Source of the DNA: Taenia hydatigena
Lineage: Eukaryota > Platyhelminthes > Cestoda > Cyclophyllidea > Taeniidae
Length of the DNA stretch: 64,000 bases
Assembly (NCBI GenBank): GCA_036345935.2
Contig: JADWOT020000001.1
Coordinates: forward strand, 34,205,412 to 34,269,411
Direction: 5' to 3'
Below are positions 33,250 through 45,254 of this stretch, piece after piece (position 1 is the stretch's first letter; the number at the start of each line of letters is the position of its first letter). The position numbers and the translations under genes were made by a program. The notes under the pieces were generated by a model. That model had not been told where the DNA came from, did no database searches, and saw only the letters and a program-made list of their open reading frames with translations.

Positions 33250-33995
33250 CATCGCCAAAGGCCGACGCCATGTTTGCTGCCATCTGAAAACGCAGCTTGC
33301 ACCCCACCAGCCAACATGATGTTAGGCGTGCTCATCTTTTGCGAAGGTGATCGACACTTACAAGTTAATGTAGGTAAGGTCAGTCCATTGCTCCAATTGA
33401 GCAACGCGTCTATTCGTTTTGAATATGAACTTTGCTACAAAACACATGCTTGAAGTAAATAGACGTGCACGACTAATTGGCAAAATGACATTCCTCGCTG
33501 TCGTTTAAACCACTTTTACGACTTGTTGGCAAACCTTACAGCATCACTGTTATGCATTTATATTACTGATATACAAATATTAACAACTCTCTCATTTAGC
33601 GCGCTTTGTAAATTACCGTTAGTACGTTCGCTACTCAAATTATACGCAAAAGTCGAAAATGTTGGTATTTGTCGTACTTATAATTCCATCAAAAATACAT
33701 AAAAATTCAAAGTTTGTTTGTTTTACCGGACGAACTTTGAACTGGTTAGTCAGAAATGTGCGCGGATTGCGTAGTTTGCACGTGTTTTCGGGGATAAATT
33801 TTCTGGATTAATGCGCCTTTATCCGCTGCCAAAAGTTGGGAAGCCAGTAGGTATTGAGTATCTTTTGATTATTTTTAGTTAGTCAGTTGCTGTGAGGTAG
33901 TTTAAATGCCGATTTGTTTCCTTTATACACATACTTGTTAGAGTAGACGCAAATACCTCTTAATGTGGCTATTGACGGTTACTTTTCAACTGCAG
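33250..33995 (+). repeat. R-D: fragment of block R between the two inverted gene copies
   Basis: Matches 2.93-3.64 kb and 35.87-36.6 kb (TCTGAAAACGCAGCTTGCA, CCATTGCTCCAATTGAGCAA, GAATATGAACTTTGCTACA). Its right edge (CTGCAG at 33995) falls inside intron 3 of the inverted gene copy, whose exons 4 and 5 are missing from that point on. Confidence 0.85.
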
Positions 33996-34019
33996 GCTTG
34001 GTAGGTGGTGTTCACTCAC

Positions 34020-34876
34020 CCGTCGTGCTGTCTGGACTAACGATTTCGTGAGTGGGTAAGAGGATTGGTGGGGGAGTGTTGGCCGCCGCCGACTCCTGCC
34101 TACCCTCGAGACGGACAACCGATGATGACGATCCGTGTGTGGCGGGTGCTTGCATTGACTGCACCGTATCATTGTCGCCACCTCCCCAAGAGGCACCAAC
34201 CACGTGGTTGGGTGAGGAGGCGCTGAGGTAGTGGGAGGAGGCCATGCTACTGGTGGTGGGTGACATAGCTGACCCTTCTCCCTGCGCCTGCGCCTGCCCC
34301 TCACGGTCCTGGTGAGGAATGAGCAAGTCCTCCACTTCGTAGTTCACCTCTAAGCCTACGTGAAGGGAAGAAGAAGTGGTTCACCACACCGAATTGGTTA
34401 GAGAGTGAGTCTCCTCAATGAATGAATGAAGGCATAAAATGAATGCGTGGAGGGAGTAGACATGAGAAACGAAGGATGAGATAGACCATGTTCACGCAAC
34501 GTACTGGAGGATATGGATGACTGAGATGGGGAGGACTGGGACAGGATGGGTGAGGCCAGCGATGCTTGAGACGGCGATGATGGCATTAGCGTCTCCTCCT
34601 CCTCCGCGACCTCCTCCGGCTCCGTTGACTCCGATGGCTGCGTTGGCTGTGCTGGCTCCGCCTCCTCAATCACGACCAGCTCGCCCTCCTCTGAATCACA
34701 CAGTGTTATTAGTGACGCTGACGCCACACAATCGCACACTTACCAGCAGATTGAACACTCGGAGCTGCACACAGACATCTCCGACGAGCTTCGCTCATCT
34801 GCATGTACCTGTACACGCAGATGAGGATGCTCAGAAGGAAGTCTTCCTCGGCTCCTTCAATGTCTACTACGCGCAT
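34020..34876 (-). pseudogene. Inverted copy of the five-exon gene, truncated after exon 3
   Basis: Exons 34876-34744, 34690-34505 and 34355-34020 keep the borders and phases of the gene at 31586. ATG at 34876 or, 10 codons upstream, 34906. N terminus differs (MRVVDIEGAEEDF), poly-Glu is only 4 long, Gln-Ala repeat is shorter. After the donor of exon 3 only about 25 bases of intron remain before R-D sequence, so the micro-exon and the Arg-rich end are absent. A chance AG at the junction would add V-E-K and a stop. All three remaining exons are open, so truncation may be recent, or the copy may still give a shortened acidic protein. Confidence 0.65.
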
Positions 34877-34979
34877 GATGACTTTGATTTGCCGCAAGAG
34901 TAACATGATTGAAAGTTCTCGATGTTCTTACTTAGGCCACATGGGCATGGGATGTGCTGCCTAGCGATACGATTGTTTG

Positions 34980-35520
34980 CGTTGAAATTAATAAAGGTGA
35001 TGAAGGACAACTAATTTTCCTTGTAGTTATTATTTGGAGGAGAGAACTGACTGGTTGGGTGATTTGTTTGTGTTGCACGTGGGTAGTGGCTGTGTGTGAT
35101 AGGTTGTAAGTATGCTGCAGTGCATGTGTTTCGTACTGTGTTTGTGTATGTGTTGTATGCGTTTGGGCTGCGATCATGAAGAGTCGTTGTTAGTTGGCTC
35201 TGGGAGGATGGTGGAGAATCTGAAGAGCCTCTTTCCTCTTCTTAGACGAAGAAGAAGTATTAATGGAGATGTGTATGCTCATAGGAAGCTCGGTGTTGAG
35301 GGATGTGTGACGCGCGATCAAATTAGATAGATAGATAGATGGATGGAGGGAAGGATTGAAGGAAGGGCGGAAGGAAGAAAGAAAGAAAGGAAGGAAGGAG
35401 GGAGGGAGGGATGAAGACTTGGATTTGTGAAGGTGTAGGCGAGAGGAAGAAGTGGGGAGTAGTGAAGTTGTGAGCTGCACAGAAGCGAGAATTGTGAATT
35501 GAGGAACCGTGGAGATGGGG
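34980..35520 (-). repeat. Small inverted duplication, right arm
   Basis: Reverse complement of 29600-30060. It ends at the left edge of block R-B. The arm includes a (GATA)n and GGAA/GGGA-rich microsatellite at 35325-35415. Confidence 0.75.
35325..35415. repeat. Compound microsatellite (GATA, GGAA)
   Basis: TAGA units followed by GGAA/GGAG units. The opposite strand reads as a Ser/Phe/Leu-rich frame that I reject as coding. Confidence 0.9.
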
Positions 35521-37255
35521 TAGGGTAGCTTTCGTGTCTCCTGACAGAGGGAATCAAAAAGTTCAGATCATTCCACACAAAAAGTAATCCTGTTAAATTG
35601 TCGTGCGCTCCCACCTCTACCATGATCAACTATCCCAGTAAAATCGAACCTGTTTTCACAATTGCATTCTGGTTACTGGCAGATCAGGTAAGTTTAGACA
35701 ATTAGAAGTCATGTCATGACAGCTACCACACGAGGTGGAAGGTCAGGTAGCTCTCCACTGAATGGAACAACTGCCAATGTGATTGATGCTCAACTCAGAA
35801 AGTAATTACGAAGTTGGCCACTGTACCACCGCGTCGACGTATGGTGGGATGTGAAGGCATCGCAACCGAAAATTGCCATCTGAAAACGTAGCTTACACTC
35901 CACCAACCAACAAGATGTTGGGCGGGATTTGTTACAAGTGCTCATCTCTTGTGGAGGTGATCGACACCTGCAAGTCAATGTGGGTAAGGTCAGTCCATTG
36001 CTCCAATTGAGCAACGCGTCTATTCGTTATGAATATGAACTTTGCTACAAAACACATGCTAAAAGTAAATTGAAGTGTACAACCAATTGACGAAATGACG
36101 TTACTCATTGTTTTCGAACTGCTTTTACGATTTGCTGACGGACCTCGCAATATCACTATTATGCATTTATATTACTAATATGTAAATATTAACAGTGTTC
36201 TCATTTTGTGCACTTTGTAAACTGTCATTCGTATGTTTTCTGCCCAAATTATACCATAAGTCGAAACTGTTGGTATTTGTCGTAATTATGGTCTTATCAA
36301 AAATACATAAAAATTTAAAGCTTATTTGTTTCATCGGACGAACTTTGAACTGATTAGCCAGATTTGTGCGCGGCTTGCGTAGTTTGCACGTGTTTTTGGG
36401 GGTAGATTTTCTGAATAAATGCGCCTTCATCTGCTGCCAAGAGTTGGGAAGCCAGTAAGTATTAAGTATCCTTTTATTATTTTTACTTAGCTAGTTGTTG
36501 TGAGGTACTTTAAATGTCGATTTGTTTCCTTTATACATATACTTGTTAGAGTAGACGCAAATGCCTCTTAACGTGGCTGTTGACGGTGTCTTTTTATCTG
36601 CAAGGTCTTCTCACGTGCATTCTTTCCTGTACAGATGTAAATTTCGACTGTTTTTGCGGCTTGTGAGGTTATTTGTTTTTACTGATGTTTGAATTTGAGC
36701 ATTGGGGCGTGATTTTGTGGAGAGGTGCTAAAACCTAACAGAGTGCTTGGAAATTACGTGCTTGGAAATTACGTGCTTGGTGCTTTCTTGAAAATAAGCA
36801 CCAATTTTACGAGTGTGTCGATGTATGCTTTTGCCTTTACCAGCTTATTTGTTAGACCAACCTTTTCAGAAACAGCCGCAGTTGCTCTCATAACTTTGTG
36901 ATTTCCATTTGCACTGCCTGATCGCGTTGATGTTGTTAATGCAAAACACTTCTTTGGATTGAGTGCGATTGATTTAACTGTTTTTAAGCGGTTCCTTACT
37001 TTAGTAAGAATGAGTTTTGATGAATGAGGTCCAATTTGATAAAGGGACTTGCAACTTTGGTAAAGTGAACGCAAAAGTCTCATATTATGGCTGTTAGGAC
37101 GGTTTGTTTTCCAACTACGATGCCTACTCACGTACACTTTTCGCTGTATGACACCTCGAGTGATAAGTTAAGATTGTTTCGGCAATTTGTAATTTGTTTG
37201 CTTTCTCACTACGAAGTGTTAACCATGTTTATAAATCTTATTATGCATTATTTAG

Positions 37256-37490
37256 CTCGTTTTCGTGCTAGAATGGACACTGAAGAAGAAGAAGCTGTAG
37301 CAGTAATGAGTGCGAATCTTGTCTTTGTTATCACTTTACACATTTCTCAGGTAAGATTGGATTGTGCTAAATGAGTTGTTGTTGTCCTTTTTCGTGTGGG
37401 CAGCGATGGAATCAATGTTCGTCCACATGTTGGATGGAAAAGTGCTGTTCTCCTTTACCTGCTTCACCTGCGCTATTTCCATTACTATGA
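37256..37490 (+). CDS. Cys-rich small protein, two exons, R-B copy (partial)
   Basis: Exon 37256-37350 (RFRARMDTEEEEAVAVMSAN, then VFVITLHISQ) has an ATG at the sixth residue, so it could start here. Donor CAG/GTAAGA, 53-nt intron, acceptor TGTGGGCAG, exon 37404-37490 in phase 0 (RWNQCSSTCWMEKCC, SPLPASP, stop TGA). In the other frame the second exon reads a hydrophobic stretch followed by CLLCRYDPCCETCCVEG, open until a possible donor at 37616; only this copy shows that extended Cys-rich form. The two readings cannot be separated by eye. Confidence 0.45.
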
Positions 37491-38144
37491 TATGCGTGTT
37501 GTTGGCGCACATATGGATGGCGGAGGAGTGGGTGCAGGACGAGGGTTGTTTGTTGTGTCGATATGATCCCTGCTGTGAAACATGTTGTGTAGAGGGCCTA
37601 AGTGATGGCTTAATGGTAGGTTGCTCGGCTTTGACGGCATGAGTTGGTGTCTCTGAGTGTGGTGGACGCAGCAGGGATAGGAGCGGAGGAAGAAGGAGTG
37701 GCTAGTGGGAAACTTGGGCATCACCACACAGACTGTACTTTGTAGCAGTCCTAAGTGTTTGCTTGTTGAGGTGCCTGTTTCTTTTTCTCCTATTAGTAGT
37801 TATGTTTGTGTATGTTAGCTTTGCAGCGCTTTGGACCCCCGCACATCGGTCTTTCCATCGTTTGGTTTTTTTTCCTTTTTAGATGCTACAAACTTACCTT
37901 GGTGGTTGTGATGCTGAAGTAACATGTGATGAGTGTGTGGAATGGTAGGCAATGCAGGATGTTGGAGTGATTCGCGGTGGCGATGGCGGTGGCGGCGGGG
38001 GCGTGTCCGTCTGGGTTGTGCGATGCGACTGTTAGCATGGACGACAGGGTCTACTACTGCTATTATGCCTCCGTATGTTTGTCTTCGCGGGCATGGGTGG
38101 CTGGGTGAGTAAGTGGGTGGGTGGCGGAGAAGGAGGGGAAAGGC

Positions 38145-38324
38145 CAGGGAGCTCTGCCGTGGGTGTGTGAAAGAGTGAAGGAGACTTTAACTTACGACGA
38201 CGACAACGACAACGAATGGAAGCGCTATGGGCCAGAGTTCGATGGTGGCAATTGCGGTATGTTTTGTTTCCGCAGGTACGGAAATGTTTTTGCGGTGGGA
38301 GGGTGGAAGTTAATTTGTTACTGA
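38145..38324 (+). CDS. Candidate terminal exon (R-B copy)
   Basis: Reads VCERVKETLTY, DDDNDNEWKRYGPEF, GGNCGMFCFRRYGN, ending WKLICY and TGA. Same frame and stop as in R-A and R-C. The acidic run is DDDNDNE here. Confidence 0.45.
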   Translation, partial: QGALPWVCERVKETLTYDDDNDNEWKRYGPEFDGGNCGMFCFRRYGNVFAVGGWKLICY

Positions 38325-41300
38325 CTGTGAAGGTGATGAATGGTGGTGCATCATCTTAGAGGAGGTAAGTAAGTGGGTAGATCTCCACTGTTGGATGTGT
38401 TGGGCGCGAACTATTGGGAGGAAGTGGGGGCGACTGTCGTGCTTCCCTACTACTATTGCGACTTGGCCTTAGGAGTGAGAATGGATGGAAAAGGAGGGAG
38501 TGGGAGGGACCGTGTAGGGAGTATCTGGGGTAGAAAGCTGGGGTGGTTTCCGACCTCATCTGGACTAATTACTATCGGGGTTGGGGTTGGGGCAGAGGTT
38601 GGGATGGGATGTGGTTTGTACGCTGTGGCGTGTCAATTGGGTGGATTCGTGGTGGTCCCTCGTGTCGGCATGGGGATTGGGTGTCGTTTTTGAAGTTGTC
38701 AGTTTCCGTGTATCCTGAAAAGGTAGAAAGTGTTGGAGGAAAAGATGGGAATGTATTTTGCAGCCTTAAAGCACTAGCAGTAGTCAGTACTTGCGGTTGA
38801 ACTAATTGGTGGAAAGGGTTAAACGCATTAAAGGGTGTGAATTTTAATACTACTAAATGTATTCACTGATGCGAAAGCCTAAGTTGGCATTAGAGAAGGC
38901 GGATCGGTGGCCACGTTTGAAAGACTGTCTCCTTCTCTTCAAAAGTCGTTGAAAGAAGAAGTGTGGCGATTAGGTGTTGTTCAAAGCGATTGAGTGGGTT
39001 TTTCGCAGTAGTAAGGGACGATGTTTTAAAATATGCATGTTTCATAGTCGTCGATGAAGACTGTTTCAGCGAGTGGTCTAGTGCATTCGAGGAAGCTGTG
39101 ACTATGGCAGTGAAGGAAACAAATTATCTAGCAGAAATGTGAAAATGTGCCTGATATGGATCCACCCGAGTGTGTGACGAAGGTGGCTCTGATTAGAGCC
39201 AGTGCCTAAGTAATGCTGTAGCCTCGATTTTCAAAATTGGATTTCTTGTAGAAAAAGTGGCTAGAATAATGCAAAGGTGGTAGGGTGGAAATGTCAGTCA
39301 TGAAATAATATTTTGTGCTCGTGTATGCCGACTTACAAAGGGTAGTGGTGGGGACGTAGATTTGGATGGAATGAGCCTCCCTTTTGGGTGTTAGGCGGAT
39401 GGGAGAGTGGAAGAGGATGGGGAAGTAGTGATGTGTTTGAAGTGATGGAAAAGGCGTCTTTTGCACTTGCAGCGAGCCAGGCGGTATGAATGTTTTACGG
39501 AGTGGCCTCGTGGACACATTGAGGTGAATGCTGGGACCAATTTTGCTTCCGTATCGGCCGGCGGTGTCATTGGTGGTGGTGGCAGTAGTGCCGGCGATCG
39601 ATCCTCCTTCAATGATCCATGGCTTCAATGAGCAGTCTTAAGGCGCTGTTTACCGACTCACTCACTCACCCACCAACTCACCCGCCAGCCCAAGCTCTGC
39701 CTGATGTCGTCAAGGGCATAGGATGTTTGGAAGAGGTGGTTGGAAGTACCCTCCCGTGTGTGCAGGAAACCACACGTGAACTTGTTCCCCTTCCCTTCCC
39801 TCCCCTGCCCTGTCCTGCCTTGCCCTGCCCTCCTGTTTTCCTCTCCCTTCTGCCGCCAACGCCGCTGCTGCTTCTGCTCCTTATGGTAATGTGAATACTT
39901 TAGCTATCATTATTGCTGCTACCATTGTTAATGCTCAACTATTGCTACTGTTGCAATCAGTAAAGGCGCCTCTCTTCCTTCGGAATATGCAGGATGTGTT
40001 GGATATTTAGGAGTAGGTTAGGGACACTACGCCGACTTTTAGTTATCATTTATTTACCCATTTCTGATTTATTAATTCATTCCTGCCCGATTGTACACAT
40101 TGAAGAAGTTGTGAAGAAGTAGACTGGGCATTTAGCACCCTGCGTCATTGCTGGTGACATGGGCTGACGCAGTTGAGCTCTTGTCTGATGGCACCAATGA
40201 AAATATTATCCATTGCTCCCTTGAGGTGGTGCATCAGGCATAAAACAGTTGTTTGTGCGTCTACTCTCCTCCACTCATTCTCCACCATTTGGTGTGAGTT
40301 GGTATCTCTGCAGGTGGTCACGTGTAAGAACTCTCGGTCGACGAATGGGGTCGCCAGATCAATCATGGAAGAGCAATTGCTGACCGAAAGTGCCCACAAC
40401 AGCCTCTGGAAGTGCATCGAAATGGAGATCGGTTAAGCAAGCGTATTTGACGCAGTTGAAATCAGCGCCCTGAGGTAGTATCAACCGCAAAGATGGAGCC
40501 AGCTTACCACCACCACCGGGACCGTCTCTGAAAGGATAGCTGAGAAATATCACTACATAACTGAAATGAGTAGAACCTTGAGTACAAGTTCATTATAACA
40601 TGCATACATGAGAGTTCTTCCAGAATTCCAGACAATAGTCCTCCATAGCCTAGAATTTTATTGTTCTTATGTGACCATGTAACACTCGTTTTCTAATCAG
40701 TCGAGCTGCTGTGCAAAAAATCAAAAATAACTATTCTTATGACAGGTCTATCTTACAATTTTTCCATTGGCTACCACTCAGCCAATCAGATGTTCCAGAA
40801 GTCTTTTCACGGTCAACAAGAGATCTGACCAATTAAATGAAACGGAACATGTAATTAGACTTTCCCGACATAAATCCGATGTTTGCTTGCAGCTATGCAG
40901 GCTGGTTTGTGGACATAAAAACCTCCTGGAACTCGTCACTTTCCATTGGCTATTGACCAGCGAATCAGATGGCGTTTAGCCGAGAAGAGATTTACGGTCG
41001 CCTTATGGGATACCTGGATCGGCATTTTGGGGTCTGCGTCAAATCATCTTAGTTCTAATCTCACAACAAGTACATGATATCATTGTTGTAAGTCGACAGA
41101 GCAACCCAATTCATGGTAAATGAGATTTGGGAACGATTTTGTATCAAGTATTAAGTTACCTTGCGTCGCAAGGGATTGTCCTGACCACTGCCTATTCAAT
41201 ATCGAAACAAAAGCTAAGTTTGACAAGCGCAAAGCCACTTAAATAAACATTTTGCTATTCTTCTACGACTTTTAATACGACTTTATTCGACATTACCCAA

Positions 41301-41444
41301 GCTAGCTTCTTTTGAGCAAATAGACGTAGTCCTCATGAGTTCTCCCCTGCCCCGTGGAGGTACATACGTAATTGTGTAAATGAGACGCTGGAGCCAATGA
41401 CAAATCATTGCGTTTCCACTTGTGAGGGTCATAGCACTCCTCAG

Positions 41445-41655
41445 AATGTGAAAATTTAAGCACCTTGCAATATCCCTAGACTCCCTTGAAGGCAAAAGAG
41501 GGCGCGTTACTAGGGCAGAATATGCATATTCAATAAACAGAGGGCACGGGGATGCTGGCATGTCCCAGAGGCCAGGCCACGTGACTAGGACAGTATGGCC
41601 ACCTGAGTCAGGGTACCGAAACCGGCAGTCAAACAAATAAGGTATTACACACTCG
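41445..41655 (+). repeat. Interspersed module M (copy 2)
   Basis: R-B counterpart of 9150-9345, directly 5' of the fibronectin III exon. Confidence 0.6.
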
Positions 41656-42446
41656 TTCCTCAATGCGTGTGTGTGAACTGGAACACCCCATCAGGAACCG
41701 ACGCCAGCATTGTTGCCTACTCCATTGCTAACACATTCGACACTGAAGTGTGGAAGCAGCCTTGTCTCCCTTTGATGACGAGTTTCACCCCTTATAATCT
41801 AAAGCCAAATCAAACCACTTCTGTCGCCGTTTGTGCACGCATTGATGGGAGAGATTCTGACGACAGAGAGCACCTTGGTGCCCCACACCTGCTTTGGAGC
41901 GCGATGAGTTCTCTATGCTCGATTTTACTGAAAGCTGAGCCACCACTACTACCACTACTACTACTGCTTAGGACTAGCCATATCCACTAGAATCAATTCT
42001 GCAACGCTGCCCATGTATCGTAACCGCTACTACTAATTAAGTTCGCAGACTCATTAGTAGTAGTACTGCCTGGCACTAAATAAACTACTGCCGAGAGTTG
42101 GTTAGATGCTCCTCAATGTGAGCAGTTACTAGTTAGTTGACGTGTAGAATTCGACACTAATTATTGCTATTATAATGGGGCAAATTTATGGTTGTATCAA
42201 ATGGGGGAGGAGAAAGCGTCTGTCACGACTGGAAGAAGCCCCTCAAAGATCCGCAGACCTGCCCAGACTTCTACTGCAGTAACCACGACTGGCGGTGACT
42301 CGACCTGCGCTGCTTTGGCCATTGTAACTCTACTAGCTTTCATGGCTTTTCCAGTAGGTCCATACAACCAATCACCAAGCGCCTCAGCTGCTATGACTAG
42401 TGCAGCCCCCTGTTTGCGTTCATCAAAAGAGCTGTTTATTTTCTAA
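41629..42446 (+). pseudogene. Fibronectin III / Thr-rich protein, R-B copy with altered C terminus
   Basis: FnIII exon 41629-41877 has the same length, phase and borders as R-A (CVCVNWNTPSG, SYNLKP-type core changed to PYNLKPNQTTSVAV). Tail exon 42148-42446 starts at the same acceptor (GTGTAG). A deletion of about 17 bases inside the hydrophobic tail (after LLAFMA) removes the stop and shifts the frame, adding about 30 residues that end KELFIF. The hydrophobic run is shortened, so anchoring is doubtful; a secreted form or a pseudogene are both possible. The FnIII changes include several at core positions (Tyr to Asn, Phe to Ser), suggesting relaxed constraint. Confidence 0.5.
42027..42063. 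repeat. Conserved hairpin in intron (R-B copy)
   Basis: CTACTACTAAT and ATTAGTAGTAG form a perfect 11-bp stem with a 15-base loop. Confidence 0.55.
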
Positions 42447-43912
42447 TGCAGATTTTATTAAATACGGAAGATGGTTAGAATGACAATCATCCACCCATGC
42501 AGCGCTTTTAGTTCCACTAAAATGTGCAACTGCTGTAAACAATTGTTAAAGGGCAACGGACTAAAGATGTTAGAATTTGCATTCGTCTTCATCGACACTG
42601 AAAGGTGTTTACCCCTGTGAGGTGGGTAATCGGAACTCACTGAACTGCAATGATGCTTATCTTAGGAGGGAATGGAAGACAACGCTGTGATGCTGGGTGT
42701 GCCCTCAAATCCTCAGCGAGAGACGCTACTGTTTCGAGCTACACATCTAGCCACAAACCATGCATTTGTCAGGTAGTTGCCTGATTGGTCAAAACATTAC
42801 CACGCCTTACTGAAACCCCATCAAAGAATCTCACCAGTTTAGAACGTTGGCAATTTCTCAGTAACTACTCCTACCTGTAAGAATCCAGGTGGGAATATGG
42901 AATGGCGCCGCTGACTGCAACAGGTGACTTACTCGATTATGCGGTCCAGCTCATGCCTGAATGATCCTCGATCCGGCACAAAGCAGTTGTCTTGTGCACC
43001 CCATATTTACTATCTTCTCTTTGCGGTAAATCGATAGCTCGTCTTCGAATGTGCAAAAGAGCCCTTTGAAAGTGTTTGCTGGTAACTTGGACTGCTGGTT
43101 CCGTAGGGGTAGGTGGGACTGCCGACTGCTTTGGTTGGCTTAAATTTTTAACCAATAGCTTTAATGAAATTGACTAACCTCGTTTAGTTCTTTAAGGACT
43201 TAAATTTTTGCAAGTGACCCATCGCTGCAACAGCACTCGCTCGCCACCTCAATGGACGACCACCATCATTGCGCATCGACCTCAGTAGAACGGGGCGAAC
43301 CCCGTCAGACCGGCAAATTTGGGTCTTTCACTACCATTAACACGCTTTTATGAGGACCTGGTCAAGTAATGAATAGGTTGTGAACATCGCATAGCAGAGA
43401 GGAACAACGAGTTGAACCCAACTCGAAGTACTGCGACAATTCAAGCATCTTCTGCTCTGTTACTGGGAAATCATCCAGTGCAATGGAAGCTGTGAATTAT
43501 AATGTTACACTTAGCTGAAGTCACCTTTTAACAGTCTCATTCCAAATTGACGGGTGAACTGCTTTCAGACAGACCAGAGTGCTCCGTTTTGTGCAATTTC
43601 TAGGTACAATGGCAGCGTTATGCCGACGCGTTCGAAAAGGTGTGCAATGAGTTCAACGCTTGTCTCTCCCTTCTAGGCCTTCATCGCCTTGGAACAAAGA
43701 GAGAGATACCAGGTAGAGAAAATTTTCTGTTGCTAGTATGACAAAGAGCGTAGCGTGATGAGGTTCGTGCCCGTTTGACAGAGAACACTCCTCTCTCGAA
43801 GGTGATTAATGATGCTTTTGCACGAGAAAACCGCATCTACTGAATGCCTTTGGCCAAAGAGGACGAGTCAGCCTACCACACCTACATCAGCTAGGCCGAC
43901 ATACCAAAGCCT

Positions 43913-45054
43913 TCTATGTGAGCAGGATGGAGTGGGTGATAATGAGGCGAACATTAGTGGATTGGGTGAGTGGGTGGGTGTTAGAGGCGCCACTACTTTA
44001 AAATATTGATCAACGGTGTCAGTTCTAGTGAGAACTGATTGAGCAGGTTTGTCAGCGATCCAGCTCACCGACTTTGCGAAAAACATTCCGTAATATAGCA
44101 AGTTAATGGACATGCAAATTTCCAGAGGGCTCTTTCCACCTCACATCTCGCATTGCCTATCCTGTAGCGTCCCGAGGCTTCCTCGAAGGCAAAAGAAGAC
44201 AGAATGCTATAGCAGAATATACATATTTATATATATTCAACGAACTGAGGAAAATAGTTTGCTGGCATCGCCTGGAGGCCAGCCCACGCAGCTAGGGCAG
44301 TACGGCCACCTCTGTGACCTTGGCCGAAACCGGTATTTCCAACAAACAATGTACTACATCTCCTTTCAACATCGGCTACCATGTTATTCGAATGCCTCAC
44401 ACTCTGCATAAGATCGCCGAAATTGTGCAACGACAAACCGAACTAGAGTGATTGGCCTGCCGTCGAATCAGCATAAACACAAAGCAGTGGCTAAGCAATA
44501 GCGTGCCGTTGCGTAGCAATGACAAGGAGGCACTATCTCTCGTAGGCAACGATTCGCAAGCGTAATCCCTCCCACACCGCAACATAACTGCTACGGTCCG
44601 GTAACGAATGCGAACAGGTCTGGTAATGGGTGAGGAGACTCATTCACAAAATTGTTTCTACGCCATCTTTTCCACCCTGGCGTAAGTAGCCAGGATATGA
44701 GTTCACATCAGCGGGCCAATGCAAGATGTCAAATAATAATTGTGAGATCAAATAATTCACTTTCAGCAGTACCGCATTTTAGTAGCAAAAGCAGCTCTAA
44801 GTATGCACATCACAATCTCAGTTAAATATTAATTTGGTGCTTAGAATATTTGCGCTAAGATATGTATTGTTGCATTTGCCATTATGCGTGGCATCGCTAA
44901 CCCACTAATTCCACATCGCAAAATTTAATACACGCGAAAAATTGCATTGATTGTGCTTGTTAATGCGTTACTCTTATCACACAAATCATCCCTTGTTTTT
45001 AATTGTCGTTGCCATGACCACAATCGACGCTTCGCCCTAAGGTGACGACGCGGT
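43913..45054. other. Unique sequence with module M copy 3; no gene seen
   Basis: Module M lies at 44155-44360 (TTCCTCGAAGGCAAAAG, a TATTTATATATATTC stretch, GAGGCCAGCCCACGCAGCTAGGGCA). Unlike the other copies, no gene body follows it. Confidence 0.45.
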
Positions 45055-45099
45055 GTTTTGAGTGACATTTCTGCTGGCTCAACGTCTCCTCCTGTGGTA

Positions 45100-45204
45100 A
45101 TGGCGATTTCTCACATTGAATCATTGTTATGGACGGACAAAAGGGCTACCAAGTTCGTGTTTGTATTATTTGCTGTAGTGCTACAATTTGAAGCATTTTG
45201 TTTG
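45100..45204 (+). CDS. Candidate first exon with signal peptide or anchor
   Basis: ATG at 45100 opens MAISHIESLLWTDKRATKF followed by a hydrophobic run VFVLFAVVLQFEAFCL and a perfect donor (TTG/GTAAGT) in phase 0. Basic residues before the run and the exon-end position resemble a signal-peptide exon of a secreted protein. The frame is open further 5' to 45058. No next exon was found before repeat X at 45255. Confidence 0.35.
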
Positions 45205-45254
45205 GTAAGTTTATTTTTACACGTTTTAATTATGATATTTGTTAATGTGGATAG

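Larger units (their letters stand above)
35530..43912 (+). repeat. Segmental duplication block R-B
   Basis: Direct copy of R-A. It lacks about 640 bases equivalent to 5.78-6.42 kb (the exon at 5849), joining at GGGTGTCG/TTTTTGAAG near 38690. Otherwise it carries the Cys-rich exons and the fibronectin III gene in the same order. Confidence 0.9.

Noticed and set aside
35318..35629. Minus frame rich in Ser, Leu and Phe
   Set aside because: Translation of the GATA/GGAA microsatellite.
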